From positions 34,884,101-34,948,100 of the forward strand of contig CM073321.1 of NCBI GenBank assembly GCA_037043015.1: DNA of 64,000 nucleotides. The letters run 5' to 3'. The translations under genes were made by a program, and so were the position numbers. The notes under the pieces are model-generated. The model was not told the DNA's origin. It did no database searches and worked only from the letters and a program-made list of their open reading frames with translations. Positions 13,486-25,689 of this stretch are shown piece by piece (position 1 is the first letter of the stretch; each line of letters starts with the position of its first letter). This DNA is from Bryum argenteum. Taxonomy: Eukaryota; Streptophyta; Bryopsida; Bryales; Bryaceae.

Positions 13486-16400
13486 TTGTACTCCATGGTT
13501 GTAGATCCTGTCATCTTAGAGAATAATACTACAATCTGGAAGCTTAGACCCGGAAAGTATCGCCTCTATGACTTGACAGATTCCGTCATGAACGCGTCAA
13601 CAATTCTCCTGACCCCACATATTTCTTCTACTATCTATACGGTTGCTCCAGCACTTGCCCGTGTCAAGGTCGAAACAGGTCTTCAAGTCACTATTCACAT
13701 ATCCGATTCATCTGAAGACAAGAAATAGTCATCCTTGCAGCCATGTCGTCCATCATCACATATTCCATTGCCGTCTTCTATATGAGACAATTATCTCAGA
13801 TCCACCCCTTCTTCCCTTCTTTCCTCACAACTTAAAAATCCAAAAAAAATTCTTCCCTCTGTGTGCAATCTCGCTAGAATGCCCAGTAGTAAGACTCTCC
13901 TCAAAAAAATTGATTTCAATACCATTCGCACTATCAACGTATCTTTCTTGCCTCTATTTTCAATGGCAATGTTCTCTTCATATTCCCTCTTACTATTCCG
14001 TCTGCAACTCACAAGGTCGCAAAGTCATTGGAGGGAATGGATAAACGGTATGACGGACATGTGTGGACTAAGACAATGACTATCAACATCAACAACATCC
14101 AAGGATTGTCTTTCCTATACTCCAATTGTGTTGGTCATCTACAATGCCACAACCCAGAGTGCGACTTCTTGCAACGGCCTGATTGAGTCGCTAGAGTGAA
14201 CGATGTGGAGTTTGAAAGCATTCCCAAAGACCCCTTCCCAATAGGCGGAGCGCCCCCGCCCACCTCGATATTAGTCTGTAAGCTTTGCAAAGAACCTCCT
14301 GTTCGTGTTGCGCCTTATTCCGCCAAAATCTTTTATGTAGTTGGAGAAGATTGTCACGAGCGTGCATGTGTCCATATAAAAACCCACAAACACCCTCTCA
14401 AAGTCGGAGATTATAGATGTGTACGGAATAAGATAGATGAGTTAGTCGAAGAGCATGTTGACCGTAACCCTCAAGCAACTGTTTCGAAAATAGTTATGTA
14501 AACGAGCATAGACTTTTTAGGTAACTTACTTCTCAGTGACGAAGGTGACTCCAAAACCGGCAATATTTTTCTCCAGCAGCTACAACTTGTCTTTGAACAA
14601 TGCAAAGAGTTAAACTCTCCAAGCATGCGGAATCGTATCTACACTTTCAAGTACTTGCGTAGGTATGGCATTCTCGATGGGATCACAAAGCTTTGAGGTC
14701 TCAGCAATTGGGTGTATGTGCAACACAACAAGTTCCCTAGCCACGGAGACGAATATGAGAAAGTCTTCATCTTCAAGATGTCCGAGGTCGGCCTTTGCAG
14801 CCGTGTTGACCTTGTTCGCCGCATGCATATGAGCAATTCAATTGGTGGGAAGAAAAGCCATAGAGTTGGGCCGTTTGAGATTGTAGACACACTAACCTAG
14901 CCCTTCCAAGCATTGGACTCCAAACCTCTAAGAGAATGAAATAATAGCATGCATTCATGTATACCCATTATTCACCATCAGGTAACCACCAACACATGAT
15001 CAATGCAATGAAAATCACAAAAAAAACAATGGGGGAAGAAGAAGTACAATTGGGGTCCAACCTCAGTTGGACCCTTGTCCACTAAAGTGGCCGTATCTCC
15101 CTTTTTATTGCTCCTCTTGAAGCAAGCTAGGAGTCTACAAAGAGCTACTTTGATGATGTACTTGAATCCGGAAGCAAGTCTTGTGGTTCTTCCTACAACT
15201 TGAATTATGTGGCCTCAAAGTCAGGCCCTCTATTTGCCCTCCACAATAGACATGCTTTCACTTAATCGATCACCATTCCTCCGTCCATGATCCGAGAAGA
15301 GAAAGCCTAGGCTCTTTGGAAAGTTGGCTTCAAGACGCTCCTCTCCTCCAAAGGGCTTGCTCAAGTTTGTCTCCTACTGATAGAAATTGTTCTTCAAGTC
15401 AGCGCCGCCTCTTCTCGTCGTCCGCCACAAGCCGGTGAAGTCTTCTTGGGAGATCCGCCATAGCTCCCCCGTCGCTGCTCCTATGACCCCGCGCTTGAGC
15501 TTGTTGGAAAGCTGGCTTAAAGACAATCCTTTTTTTTAAAGGGCTTGCCCCAACTCGTCTCCAGCCAAACGCAACACCTTCCCAAAGTTGGCAGATCCAG
15601 ATCTTGGTCGGAAAATCCACTCTCCTATCTTCTACCCTAACCTATCCACACTCACACCCACACTCAACAACTCCACACCTCCTACTTGCATATTTTCTTC
15701 TCATATTAGGTCACACATTTCAAATTTCCATAGCTACAATCCTAGAAGCATCTCTAATCACACACACACATCCAAAAAACAAGAGAGCCCAAAAACTAGC
15801 AAGCCCTAGCGAAGAAGTGAGAGACGAAGTGGAAAGGAAATGAGAGAAAGAAAAAGAAATATGACACCAAAGAAAAGATGAGGGGAGAGGGGGAAACATG
15901 AGAGAGGAATTGTCCTCTCTCACATTCCTTCCTACCTTGTTGCTTTCTCAATTACCTATCTACCTATAACTCTAATACTACCTAACATCTAATATTCTTC
16001 AATTCCAATAATTTAGTTATCCTTCCTAACATACAATCATGTAATTGTCACTAAACTGCCATACTCAATGCTTTTCATAATCATTCTAAAAACTTCCAAG
16101 CCTAGTTCTATATATTCCAATTTAATGCTATTAGTCTATAAGAACCACACAAACTACTATAATCAAATGTATTTTGTATCTAGATATTCAATAACTAATA
16201 CGTGAGCCATTTGGATGGCTTACAGTGCAGCCTGGAGGAAACCTCTCCCATGCATGGATGATGTTTGACCATGTCAAACGCGTTACAGATTGGACCGCCA
16301 TGGCCCCCCACGTGTACAACTCACGTTACCAACACATTATAACCATTGCATGCTGTGATTTCCAGTCCGAGGACAAAGCAGCTCAACTCGTCATCTGGAA

Positions 16401-16560
16401 GAACCTCAACCACGCCATGGCAAGGAAAGGAGTACCGAAGCCGCAATTTTAAGGATTTATGGCTGATAGTGCTCAAGCCAACTGGAACGCTGTGCGCATC
16501 ATCTACGGCTCTAGAAACCCCGCTATCTCCATGGAAGGCCGCGAGCGGACATGTTATGCT
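13486..16560 (+). pseudogene. MULE transposase gene, copy A (broken)
   Basis: Homologue of the copy B and copy C transposase genes. It begins inside the N-terminal domain (YSMVVDPVILENNTTIWKL at 13,489). It contains the cysteine-rich segment (LVCKLCKEPP, about 14,270) and the linker domain, is interrupted by a solo LTR (14,828-16,224), and resumes at 16,230 with PGGNLSHAWMMFDHV and the RNase-H-like core (FMADSAQANWNAVRIIYG at about 16,457). It stops at 16,560, where the Ty3 fragment starts. Several stops and frameshifts are visible. The C-terminal SWIM region is absent. Confidence 0.7.
14828..16224. mobile_element. Solo LTR, 1.39-kb family, copy 2
   Basis: 1,397 bp, starting TATGAGC and ending GGCTTACA, flanked by ATGCA (14,823) and GTGCA (16,225), that is, a 5-bp duplication with one change. 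It interrupts the transposase gene of MULE copy A; the uninterrupted sequence is at about 40,330. It is related to 2327-3716 in order and content (GTTGGGCCGT early, paired plant-like pyrimidine tracts, a terminal hairpin). The hairpin stem 16,202-16,209 / 16,216-16,223 differs from copy 1 by paired base changes. Confidence 0.7.
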
Positions 16561-18040
16561 CAAACATTAACCTTGCCGTGGTCTTCTTGTCTGCGGTCTT
16601 AACTGCCTTGGCTTCTACCCATTTGGTCAAGTAATCCACCGCCAATAGAATGTATGCATTTTGACGTGGTGATGTAGGGTGAACCGGTCCAATATAATCT
16701 ATGCCCCATTTCTCAAATGGCAGCAAGGGTAAGGAAGGATGAAGTGGAAGTGCCATATGAAGATCATTTTTTGTACACCTTTGGCAAGCATCACATCGAG
16801 TGGCATGTCGATGTGCATCTGAAATTAGGTGGGCCAAAATTAACCGGCTCGAACGATTCTAACTGCGGTATGACACCCGGAAAAATGTCCTCCACAAGCG
16901 CGATCATGACATGCCTCAATGATTTTAATAGCTTGGGGCTCACTCACACATCGACGAAGAACACCATCAATGCCTCGTCGGTACAACCGATTTGCAATGA
17001 TTGCATAGTGTCGGCTATCCACTCTAATCATCCTCCTCTCATTAGCGTCCAAGTGTTCAGGAAGCTTTTCAGTACTTAAAAATTTGGATATGTAAGTACC
17101 TCATGTAGGAACTACGGTAATCAAAAACAAATTAGTATCGGGAAGCTCATCACCAATCTCCACCATACCCAAGGATTCCGAAATTCTAGATAGGTGATCC
17201 GCTTGTAAGTGCAGGCGCCCGGGTTTGTACTCCACCGTATAGTCAAGCTCTTCTAATAGCAACACCCATCAAGCCACCCGACCACTAAGATCCGATTTGC
17301 TGACCACGTATCTCAATGCCAAATTATCAACAAAAAACACCACCGAATTCATGAGTAGTTAATGGCAGAACTTCTTTGCACTAAAAACCATGGCTATTCC
17401 CTATCCGTGGTTGAATAATTCCCCTCTGAAAGTGTTAATTGCCTACTAGCAAAAGCAATAGGATGGTCTTTGTTCTCAGGACCATGAGCTTGACACAATG
17501 TAGCTCCAACGACGACTGCCGATGCATCACAATATACATGAAAGGTCTTCTCCCAATCCAGCGCAACAAGGCAAGGGAAGGATGTCAACTTGGTTTACAG
17601 AGCATCAGAACCTTCTTGACATTTGGGGGACCACACAAACTTAACATCCTTGCGTGTGAGATTGGTGAGTCAAATGGTCGCCGTGTCATAATTTGGCATA
17701 ATGTCTCTATACCACCCAAAATTTCCTAATGCTTGTTGAATTCCCTTAACTAAAGTAAGAGGCCCAAGATTGAGAATCACTTCTATCTTCTCGGGATTTG
17801 GCTCCTTCCCAGCATTAGATACTACATAGCCAAGCAACACTCTTTTTTGTACCCCCATATATACTTTGGCCGGATTTAATGCTAGTTGGTTGCGCCGACA
17901 CCTCAAAAAACATTCACGGAACATGACATAATGGTCTATTGCTTTGGTTTGGGTGCTAAAATCTTCAGTGAATATCGACATGGATTTGTCAAGGAAATCA
18001 AAGAAGATGGCGCTCATGGCTCTTTCAAAGGCCGATGGAG
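16561..18040 (-). pseudogene. Ty3/gypsy pol fragment (RT, RNase H, integrase)
   Basis: Read on the minus strand, the order is reverse transcriptase C-terminal part (18,030-17,690; AMSAIFFDFLDKSM, then LLGYVVS), RNase H (17,588-17,394; FHVYCDASAVVVGATL and IAFASRQLT), integrase zinc-binding domain (17,052-16,800; H-x(4)-GGH then CDACQRC) and the integrase core start (WGIDYIGPVHP, LAVDYLTKWVEAKAV) up to 16,561. This domain order identifies the Ty3/gypsy superfamily. Frames are broken between domains, and both LTRs and gag are missing, so it is a dead fragment. It abuts the truncated transposase gene of MULE copy A. Confidence 0.85.
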
Positions 18041-19389
18041 CATTAGGTTAGATTTAGTATGGAAGGACTAGAGGAGGGAAGATCCCGCCTAGTGGATCCG
18101 ATTGATGATGGAGAAGGACTAGAGGAGGGAAGATCCTCCCTAGTGAATCCTTGAATTAAGAATATGGTTAGTTGCTTAATTTAGGATTGAGTGTTTTACC
18201 ATGGGCCTTCCGCAATTAGCTTTTAATGTTCATGTTTGTGTTTATGGCTTCATTGTCTTGGTTTTGTTCATTTAACTTCAGAGTGGTAATTGTGGGTTAC
18301 ATCCATTTGTGAAGGTTCTTCAAGATGGAACGCCGTGGAGGAGCACCATTCATCCATTAAGGCCTAGTTAGGGCTTGAGCCTTAGTTACGGCTAGGGTGA
18401 GCCGCCTCTTTGGCGGCTCCGATTTTGTACTTAATAGTTTGTTTCCAAGCTATCTGGACTACTCAATCTAGTTAGAGTAAGAGAAGGAAGGCCATGGGCC
18501 TCCTTCTCCTCCATTTTGTTTCTCATCAATCTCTTGTTTCTCTACCTCTATTTCATTGGAATGCTTAGTTAGAGTAGGAGTAGGGAGGTAGGTGGAATAC
18601 CTTTTCAATTTTGTTTCTCTTGATCTCTTCTTGAATTGCTTAGTTGTTGGTAGAAGAAAGAAGCCGTGGGCCTCTTCTATCAATTCTCTCAATCCCCATT
18701 AAATGCCTGTCAATTTTTTACGCCTCAATACCTCAGTTTTTGTCCAAATACTTCAAGATTTGAGATGATGGTAGATCTCCTTAGTAGCTACCTATTGGTA
18801 TATGGCATGTCTAACTCCGGATTTAAGAGAGGGAGAAATGGGCTCCTAAAGTCGGGGTGTTGGAAGAGTTCCCACCCCCCCCAGTGAACAAATCAGCGGT
18901 ATTCAAATGACAATCAATCACAGAGGTTTTCTCTAATGCTTCTGAGATTTCTAGAATACGTAGAGCTCTAAGATGGCTTTCTTGGGGTATATGGCATGCT
19001 CCCATATATTGTTAGAGAGGGAGAAATTGGCTCCCAAAGTCGGGGTGTTGAAAATCGTTGCCCCTCGGCAGTGACGAAAAAGAGCCACAGTCAAATGGCA
19101 ATCAGTCCTGGGTTTTTAACCCTATACTTTTGAGATTTTAGACGTGCATGCAAAATAAAGTAAGCTCTCTAAAAAGTCATGGCACGCCCCATTTGGAGTT
19201 ACGACGAAGAAATGGTGATCAAAAGATTAGAGATCACTTCCAAGGCATCCGGCCGGTGGTTCTTTCCTTCTTCTTTCCTTTCTCCCTCATTCTCTTCTTT
19301 TCTCCTCTTCTCTCTTCTTCTTTCCTTCATGTAATCTCGTTTCTTGAAACCCCTTGTGACCAAAGGCCACTCCATGGTGGTTTTTTGCC
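18041..19389. repeat. Non-coding repetitive stretch with short tandem duplications
   Basis: Holds two copies of GGACTAGAGGAGGGAAGATCC (18,066 and 18,115), a perfect hairpin GAGCCGCC-TCTTT-GGCGGCTC at about 18,395, and an imperfect tandem duplication of about 190 bp (18,794-18,980 and 18,984-19,150) whose units share GGTATATGGCATG, GAGAGGGAGAAAT and AAGTCGGGGTGTTG. No coding sequence supported. Confidence 0.55.
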
Positions 19390-20105
19390 TCATAGCATGG
19401 AGTGAGCTCAAAGAGAAGAAGATAGGACGGATTCAGATTCTGTAAATTCGAATCTGATCGCGTGTTAAGAAGTCGGATTAGCACAGTAAATAGAATCTTT
19501 TGGGAAAGCGAGTAGCTTTTTGCGGAGTAGGCCGTGTGGGTCAGCCGCCGCAACCTATTTAGGTTTCTAAGTCGGTGACTTAGAAGTACTTATAGGTGGA
19601 AGTTTTGTCACCTAAAACATTCCTTAGTTGTTAATCAACAACCTCTTATGCGCATATTTAGTGTGATCCTAGCTTTGTCTCCCTTTTGAGGTGGAGTGCT
19701 TAAAAGTTGTATTTGTTGTCTCTGAGTTGTAAGTTGGAGGGTTAGGAATCTAGATTCCTTGCTAGATCATATCTCTGGAGTTGGGGTCGTGTTGGGTGTA
19801 TTAGCCAGTGCCTTGTATCTTGAGCCGGTCTAGATTGTCTGAGAGAGGGAAACTACTGTGGTAAACCCTTTATGGTCTGGGAGGGTCTAGGGATAAAGTG
19901 TGCGAGGCCAGATTCCAATTTGACCTCCAACTGCTACAGACTTGAGTTCCTCTACAGTCTCGGACGACAGATCAAGAAGAGTAAGTGACCGGAATACGTG
20001 TAGCCGTCCACTAGCCGGATTCCGATCTCATGGAGTTTGTCATTGTAGTAAGTGTGATAGGGCAATCAGGGCGACTTGCATGACGTGCTAATCCAGACGG
20101 CCAGG
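19390..20105 (+). repeat. Second copy of family F 3' region
   Basis: Closely follows 1,890-2,326 plus 3,722-3,990, beginning with AGCTCAAAGAGAAGAAGATAG, which matches the 3' end of the family F reading frame. It lacks the solo LTR and thereby defines that insertion site. It ends where the MITE fragment begins. Confidence 0.65.
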
Positions 20106-20290
20106 CAATGTTGTCATACCAGGCGGGCATGCCGCCTGCCCGTTTGTCCGCCTTGTCCGTTCAATTGAGCTCTCGCTCACCCGATATGGTCAAACCTCAG
20201 TTGACTTTTAGTTTAGATAAAAAAATAAGGACGTGCCAAGGGTTTAGGTAACAAACAAGCCACTTCGCCGCTCCGTACATGCTACGAAGA
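20106..20290. mobile_element. hAT-like MITE fragment
   Basis: Starts CAATGTTGTCA and then follows, in inverse orientation, the MITE at 43,275-43,613: GTCCGCCTTGTCCGT, CAATTGAG, GTTGACTTTTAGTTTAG, AAGGGTTTAGGT and AAGCCACTT occur in the same order. The second half is missing where the G-rich block begins. Confidence 0.7.
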
Positions 20291-21460
20291 ACTGAGGACA
20301 GGGCGGGTGAAAGGGGTTAAAGGTGAGTCAGGGGGGGCCGGGGCGGGTGAGAGGGGTCCGGGGCGGGTAAGGGGGGGCAGGTTACCGCAAAGGGGGGCGG
20401 GTACGGGGGAACAGGGGTGGGGGAGGGGTGGAGGAGGGGGTAGAGCGGGGGGGGGGGTTACGGGGGGGTAGGGGAGTACGGAGGGGTAGGGGGGGTACCC
20501 GGGGATTAGGGCGGTTACCGGGGAGAAGGGGCGGATCCTGAAGGGGTAGAGGCGGTACCACGGGGAGTGGGGCAGATACCACGAGGGGTAGGGCGCGTAC
20601 TAGGGGGGGTAGGGGCAGGTACCAGGGGGACAGGGTGGAGGGGATAAGGGGGAGTGAGGAGAGAGTGATGGTGAGGGGGAGGGGGAGTGCGGGTGAGGGG
20701 GAGGAGTGAGAGTGAGGGGGGTGAGGGGGGGGGATGAGGGTGAGGGGGGGTGGAGAGGAGAGGAGAAGAAAAGAAAGGGAGGAGTGGGAGAGAAGGGGAG
20801 GGAAGAGTTGAGAAGGTGATGGGTAGGGAAAGAGGAGGGGAGGGGTGGTCAATCCAATTATAGCAAATCCAAACATTCTCCCACTATATCCGGGATACTC
20901 CAAATCTCGGCTTTAGTGAGGGAATGTTTGGATTTGCTTATTCTATAAATGATGCTTCATTGCAAAACATAAGATTGGTGAGAGAGATGAGAAAACTAGG
21001 TGGGGTGCGTGAGAGGAGAGGGGCAGGTTACGGGGGAGAGGGGCGGATTACGGGGGGCGAGATACCCGAGGGGAGGGGCGGGTACTGGGGGATAGGGACG
21101 GGTACCGGGAGGTAGGGGCAGGTACCACGGGAAATAAAGGTGGGTACCGGAGGGACAGGGTGGAGGGGGTAAGGAGGAGTGAAGGGAGATTGAGGGAAGT
21201 GACAGTGAGGGGGGTTGAGGGCGGGGTGAAGGTGAGGGGGTGGAGTGAGAGTGAGGAGGTGAGGTTGAGGATGAGTGGGGGGGTGAGGGTGAGGGGGGGA
21301 GTGAGTGAGGGGGTGAGGGGGGGAAGTGAGAGTGAGGGGGTGAGGGTGAAGGGGGCGGGTGAGGAGGGGTGAGGGTGAGGGCGGCGGGTAGAGAAGAGAG
21401 GAGAAAAAAAGAAAGAGAGGAGTGGGGAGAGAAGGGGAGGGAAGGTAAGGCATAGTCAAT
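20291..21460. repeat. G-rich simple-sequence block with inverted-repeat junctions
   Basis: Two successive blocks dominated by GGGGCGGGTACC, GGGGTAGGGG and GTGAGGGGG motifs. Each ends near a 35-45-bp-spaced inverted repeat: AGCAAATCCAAACATTC (20,862-20,878) with its complement at 20,922-20,938, and a similar one at about 21,470/21,530. The proline-rich open frames on the minus strand are composition artefacts. Many G runs of three or more could form quadruplexes. Confidence 0.75.
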
Positions 21461-21750
21461 CCAATCATAGAAAAGTCAAACATTCCCCCACTATATCCAA
21501 GAAATTCCAAATCCTGACTTTAGTGAGGAATGTTTGGACTTCATTAGCATCAAAATACCCGGAGTTTGGAAGAAGGGGGAATCTAAGGAAAGAGAAAATT
21601 CAAGTTTTTGTACTTCTCCCTCTTATTCAAATATGCCCCTCCACACACCAATTCCCCCCTCTATTTCAAATTCATGGTACCACATCCCAAATGAATGATC
21701 TTCTTAAAATGTGTGCTATTTCTCTCCAATCCCATGTTGAATTATGTTTC

Positions 21751-22008
21751 TTTGATTCTTCTTTCCAATGCTATATTACAAATAAATTTATCATCCTAAT
21801 GTTTTAATCATATATTTGATTTTACAATCAAAATTTATATTAAGACTAAAAAATATACCGGTGGGTGGTGTAATGTTTGTTTGATTCTTCTTCCCAATGC
21901 TATATTACAAATAAATTTATCATCCTATTGATTTAATCATATATTTGATTTTACAATCAAAATATATATTAAGACTAAAGAATATACTGGTGAGTGATAT
22001 TATAATTA
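21751..22008. repeat. Tandem duplication of a 129-bp AT-rich unit
   Basis: Units 21,751-21,879 and 21,880-22,008 share TTTGATTCTTCTT, CAATGCTATATTACAAATAA, TTTGATTTTACAATCAAAAT and AATATAC-GGTG with a few substitutions. Confidence 0.8.
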
Positions 22009-22074
22009 TTTTATTCTTCTTCAAATAACATTTTTAAAAAAAATTAAAACTTTAAAAAAAAATTAGAAACGCAG

Positions 22075-22565
22075 CAACCCCATAACCTCCCCTTACCCCT
22101 CCCCTACCTCCCCTTACCCCTCCCCTACCTCCCCTTACCCCCATATCTCCCCTCGTACCCCGCCTCTCCCCCCCGTATCCGCCCCTATCCCCCGGTACCC
22201 GCCCCTCCCCCCTTATCCGCCCCTCCCCCCGGTACCCGCCCCTCCCCCCTTATCCGCCCCTCCTTACACCGTAACCCACCCCCCCATATCCGCCCTCCTC
22301 CCCCATGTACCCACCCCTGCCCCCTGCCCCCGCCCCCTTCTCACGCCTCTACCCCTTCTCCCCATGCCGCCCCCTTTACCCCCCTCGCACCTCAGTCACC
22401 CGCCTCCCTCCCACCCGCTCCGCCACCAATGTCACCCGCCCCCTCTAATTAAAGTTCACCCGCCCCTCCTAATTAAAGTTCATCCGCCCTCTCTAAAGTT
22501 TACATGTCCCCTAAAAAGTTCACCCGCCCTAACAAAAGTTCAACCACCCCCGCACAATCTCACCC
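22075..22565. repeat. C-rich simple-sequence block
   Basis: Runs of CCCCTTACCCCTCCCC, then CCCCTATCCCCCGGTACCC and AAAGTTCACCCGCCC units. It looks like the inverse-strand counterpart of the G-rich block at 20.3-21.4 kb (shared GGTACC with G or C runs). Confidence 0.7.
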
Positions 22566-23135
22566 GGCTCACTTAGTTGGTAGCAACCGGCCACGACTTT
22601 GCTAACACTTGCATGTGTCCCACACCCACAATATTAGCACCATTCTAAGTCAAGGTGTCCAACCCACCTTGACTCCATAACTCATTACCCGATACTCGTT
22701 ACCCAGAACTCCCACCAACACATGGGCATGCCAACCCAGAACTCCCACCAACACATGGGCATGCCACTTGGTGGCACAGGGCGGCCTTCCACAAATGTCC
22801 AAGCTCCAACGGGTGATACTAATCACCCCCGGAGCTAACCGCCCTTATCCATTGTCCAACTTCCAACTAGTCCCCTTCCACTTTTGTTTCTCACTCCATT
22901 CGGGACTTTGCCGGAAACTGTCCCGGAATCCAGCACTAGTTTTTCTGGGGACTAGTTTGGAGCAGGACTCTTTCCAACCTAATGTTGCGGGATACTCAAG
23001 AGCATCCCACAATGCCCAAGGTGTAGAAGTGAGGCTTCTTTTCCTTGCCTCACCCTTTTGAGCCATTCCCGGTCACTCCCGGGAACCGGCACTACTTATC
23101 ACGGGAACTAACTTGGAGAGGGACACTTCCCAACC
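22566..23135. repeat. Dispersed repeat, copy 1 (pair at 49.3 kb)
   Basis: Begins CTCACTTAGTTGGTAG and shares long stretches with 49,286-49,830 in the same orientation (GCTAACACTTGCATGTG, AGGTGTCCAACCCACCTTGA, GGCGGCCTTCCACAAATGTC, GGGAACCGGCACTACTTATC). It includes a local 30-bp tandem duplication at about 22,706-22,766. No coding sequence. It may be an LTR. Confidence 0.65.
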
Positions 23136-23344
23136 TCAGGTTTAGAGCAGGGTTGTCTTATGAGACATTGTCGAACATCAGACAGACACGACATGTCAGA
23201 CGGACATTGAGCCTCAGAATGTCTAATAGAATCTACAGAATCTTTTTTTACAGAAAAGTTTGCCTTGATTTACCTTGTCCACGTTGAATCCTACGTGGCT
23301 GTCACGTGGCCTGTACAACTCACCAATATGATGCGCGACTGCGC

Positions 23345-23570
23345 CACGTAGGACTAGACCGGCCGTCGCCTCGTCTGGACCGGCGGTCGCCTTGTCCACC
23401 GCAAGTCGTGGCGGACGCCGGTCGCCCCTCAGCTACCGACGTTTGCCATTGAGCTATCGACGTTCGCCCCTATGCTACTGATGTTCGCCCTTGGGCGACC
23501 GGCAGTCTCGCTGGACCGGTGGTCGCCTATTGTCGCCATTGGACCGGTGGTCGCCTAAGGTCGCCTTACA
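23345..23570. repeat. Array of GACCGGCGGTCGCC-type units (downstream of kinase-like gene)
   Basis: About eight degenerate units around GGACCGGYGGTCGCC; the core GACCG-S-CGGTC is palindromic. The same units recur at 25,690-25,925 on the other side of the kinase-like gene, which marks both arrays as parts of one element (E). Confidence 0.7.
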
Positions 23571-23968
23571 TTGGAGGCTTCCTCTGAGTAGAATAAGCCA
23601 TTTTGCTATCCAACATTACCCAAAATTCTTCTGTTTACATTATCCAAACGTAGATGAAGCATTAAGAATTTAAGAGGAAACAAATTACAACAATCCACGA
23701 ACCCCTGAAGAAAATGCTAACATCAACCATGAGGTTTGAAACTCATGTAACAAAAAATGTGGTGACATACATATGTAACTAGTGTAAAAAGCGAACATAA
23801 TTATAAGAGTTGCAAAAATCCATTAAAACTGGAACAATATGTCTAAAAGTAGATTGTATGTATTGCAAGTATAATTTGTGAATTACATGGCTAAATGAGC
23901 ACTCAATGACGTGAGATGGTCATCCCTAGGAGCCTATGAATTACAAGAAGAAATACCGATATTGTAAA

Positions 23969-25516
23969 CTAATTACTGTCCTCTCTAAATACAGACTCTG
24001 GTGGAAGCATATGATATGGTTTTCCCATCAAGCGGTTCACCACCTCCCCACAGGTCATTCTCTACTCCAATTCATGCCCGGTCAGTGATAACACTTTTGA
24101 TAGGAATGAATCTCGCACTGTCAAATTTGGGAATAATTCTTCGTCGAATTCGTTTTGGACATTAATCAGTTGGATGAACTTGCCAACCGCATACGAATCT
24201 GATGCTACTGTGGTTGGATGTCGGAGTTCCTGGACGTGCAAATTTGTATCAGAACTTTCTGGTCCATAAGTATAGAACATCTCGGGCGCCACCTACCATC
24301 GACGTGCCATATCGTCATCCTTTTTCTTCTCCGACTGGTATCTGTAACGTGAAGGCTCTTGTTCTACTATACGAGATGCCATCCCCCAGTCACACACTCC
24401 AATACAAATCTTGTCTTCTCCGACAGTTGGGAAATGCAATAGTATGTTTGAGGGGGATAGGTCGTTGTGAAGTACTCCTGTCTTATGCACCAAATTCATG
24501 ATGTACACCAAACGCCAAGCTATCTTCATCCTATGACAACGGAAAAGGCTAATTTGGACAGCCTCTTGTGTAGTAAGACTCCAAACGTCCTTTACTTTCG
24601 ACCAGTGAAGATGTTTGTCGCCGACCTTCTCATCTAACTTCAGCATTTCGTGTAGTAATCCTCCATTCCACCAAAATGTGTAAGCCTCGAATGTTCCTGT
24701 ATGCAACGCCCAAAACTTGATAATATCTGGATGATTCAAAGGACATATAAGAGCTTCTGCTGCAGTCTCTATCCTCTTCTTCTGAATATTCATATTCTTG
24801 GAAAGCTTTGCTCCAAACTCGATATGACCTGGAACGTGGTACACTCCAACAATCCGCACCTTCCGCACGAGTCCATGGCCTCCCTACATGTTGCGGGCTG
24901 ATAGAGCTCCTATCCTAGCGTCTTGAGGAATCCACACCACTCCCGACCCTATGTCTCGTTCAAATGTGGCGCGCAAAGCGGTTTTTTCCCATGCCATCCC
25001 TCGGCTTTTATTTTTGCTAAGCTTTTGGATTAAGTGTTGCTACCAATCCATCTTGCGTTTAAACTGGTCTTCTTCTTGTGTTAGACGCCTCTGTCCAAAT
25101 CGCTTCTTCCACAACTCTTTCACATTGAAGATGCATTGTTCAATTGTATTCTCCATCCACAACTGGTACTGCAAATGATAATCCACATCTTGGAATTCTT
25201 CCGATTCCGCCATAGCCTTCATAATTACCGCCTCCAATTTTTCCTTCAGTCTCTCTTTACCTGTCCTAACATTCTTCAAGTAGTTGTTCTAGGAATTGAG
25301 CCTCCGTTTCCTCATACCAATCCAAACACGCTTTTTCTGCAAACCTAGTATAACCTGATGTTGGGGATCCCGGAGCTACTTCTTTTTGGTGTCTCCTCTT
25401 CCTCCTATGGCCTGCGCTTCCACTAGGTTGTTGCATAGCACGGTCTGGTGCAAATGCTTTGGGGGCATCAAGATTCCATGTTCGCTCTCCCTCCTGTTGC
25501 TTTTTGGATTTACTCA
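23969..25516 (-). pseudogene. TE-linked protein-kinase-like gene (element E)
   Basis: It starts at ATG 25,516 (MSKSKKQQEGER) and has a basic, coiled-coil N-terminal half (25,516-25,000) that includes KERLKEKLEAVIMKAMAES. The kinase fold follows: a glycine-loop-like GGHGLV (about 24,880), AKLSK as candidate ATP-binding lysine (about 24,800), the catalytic loop HNDLSPSNILL (about 24,440), DWG in place of DFG (about 24,375), and APEMF (about 24,290). The frame ends at TAG 23,969 after a C-lobe-like GEVVNRLMG. HND instead of HRD is atypical. In-frame TAG codons (about 24,886 and 24,065) and a frameshift in the first half make it a pseudogene. It diverges from the TE gene at 26,058, with the palindromic array between them. 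A host kinase captured by a TE is possible. Confidence 0.65.
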
Positions 25517-25689
25517 TTGTTGAACTTGTTGTGAAAACCGGAAAAAAATCTCCCCCTGCTATCAATGTGCACCAAACCCCAAGAACCCCTGTGACGACCC
25601 GGCAGTGCGCATTTACACGAGCAAGGACACAGGGCGGAGGAGAGTTTGGTAGCGGTTTGGGAAAAAGTAATATGAAACCCGCGCGTTCG

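Larger units (their letters stand above)
6171..16560. mobile_element. MULE element copy A (3' truncated, nested insertions)
   Basis: The left end carries the family terminal repeat: GTGTAAGCGGAGAGCGG at 6188, preceded by GAAATGCACAA, matching copies B (28,972) and C (55,857). The exact first base is uncertain by a few bases. It has the same gene order as copy B: a ParB-like/methyltransferase-like gene on the minus strand, then a fragment of the small basic gene, then a MULE transposase gene on the plus strand. Between the two divergent genes the 5' part of the small gene, the promoter and the transposase N-terminus are missing. Solo LTRs interrupt it at 7618-8655 and 14,828-16,224. Its right end is lost at 16,560, where a Ty3 fragment begins. 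Confidence 0.75.

Noticed and set aside
20382-21510. Proline-rich proteins on the minus strand
   Set aside because: They arise from G-run simple sequence and have no domain or conserved start.
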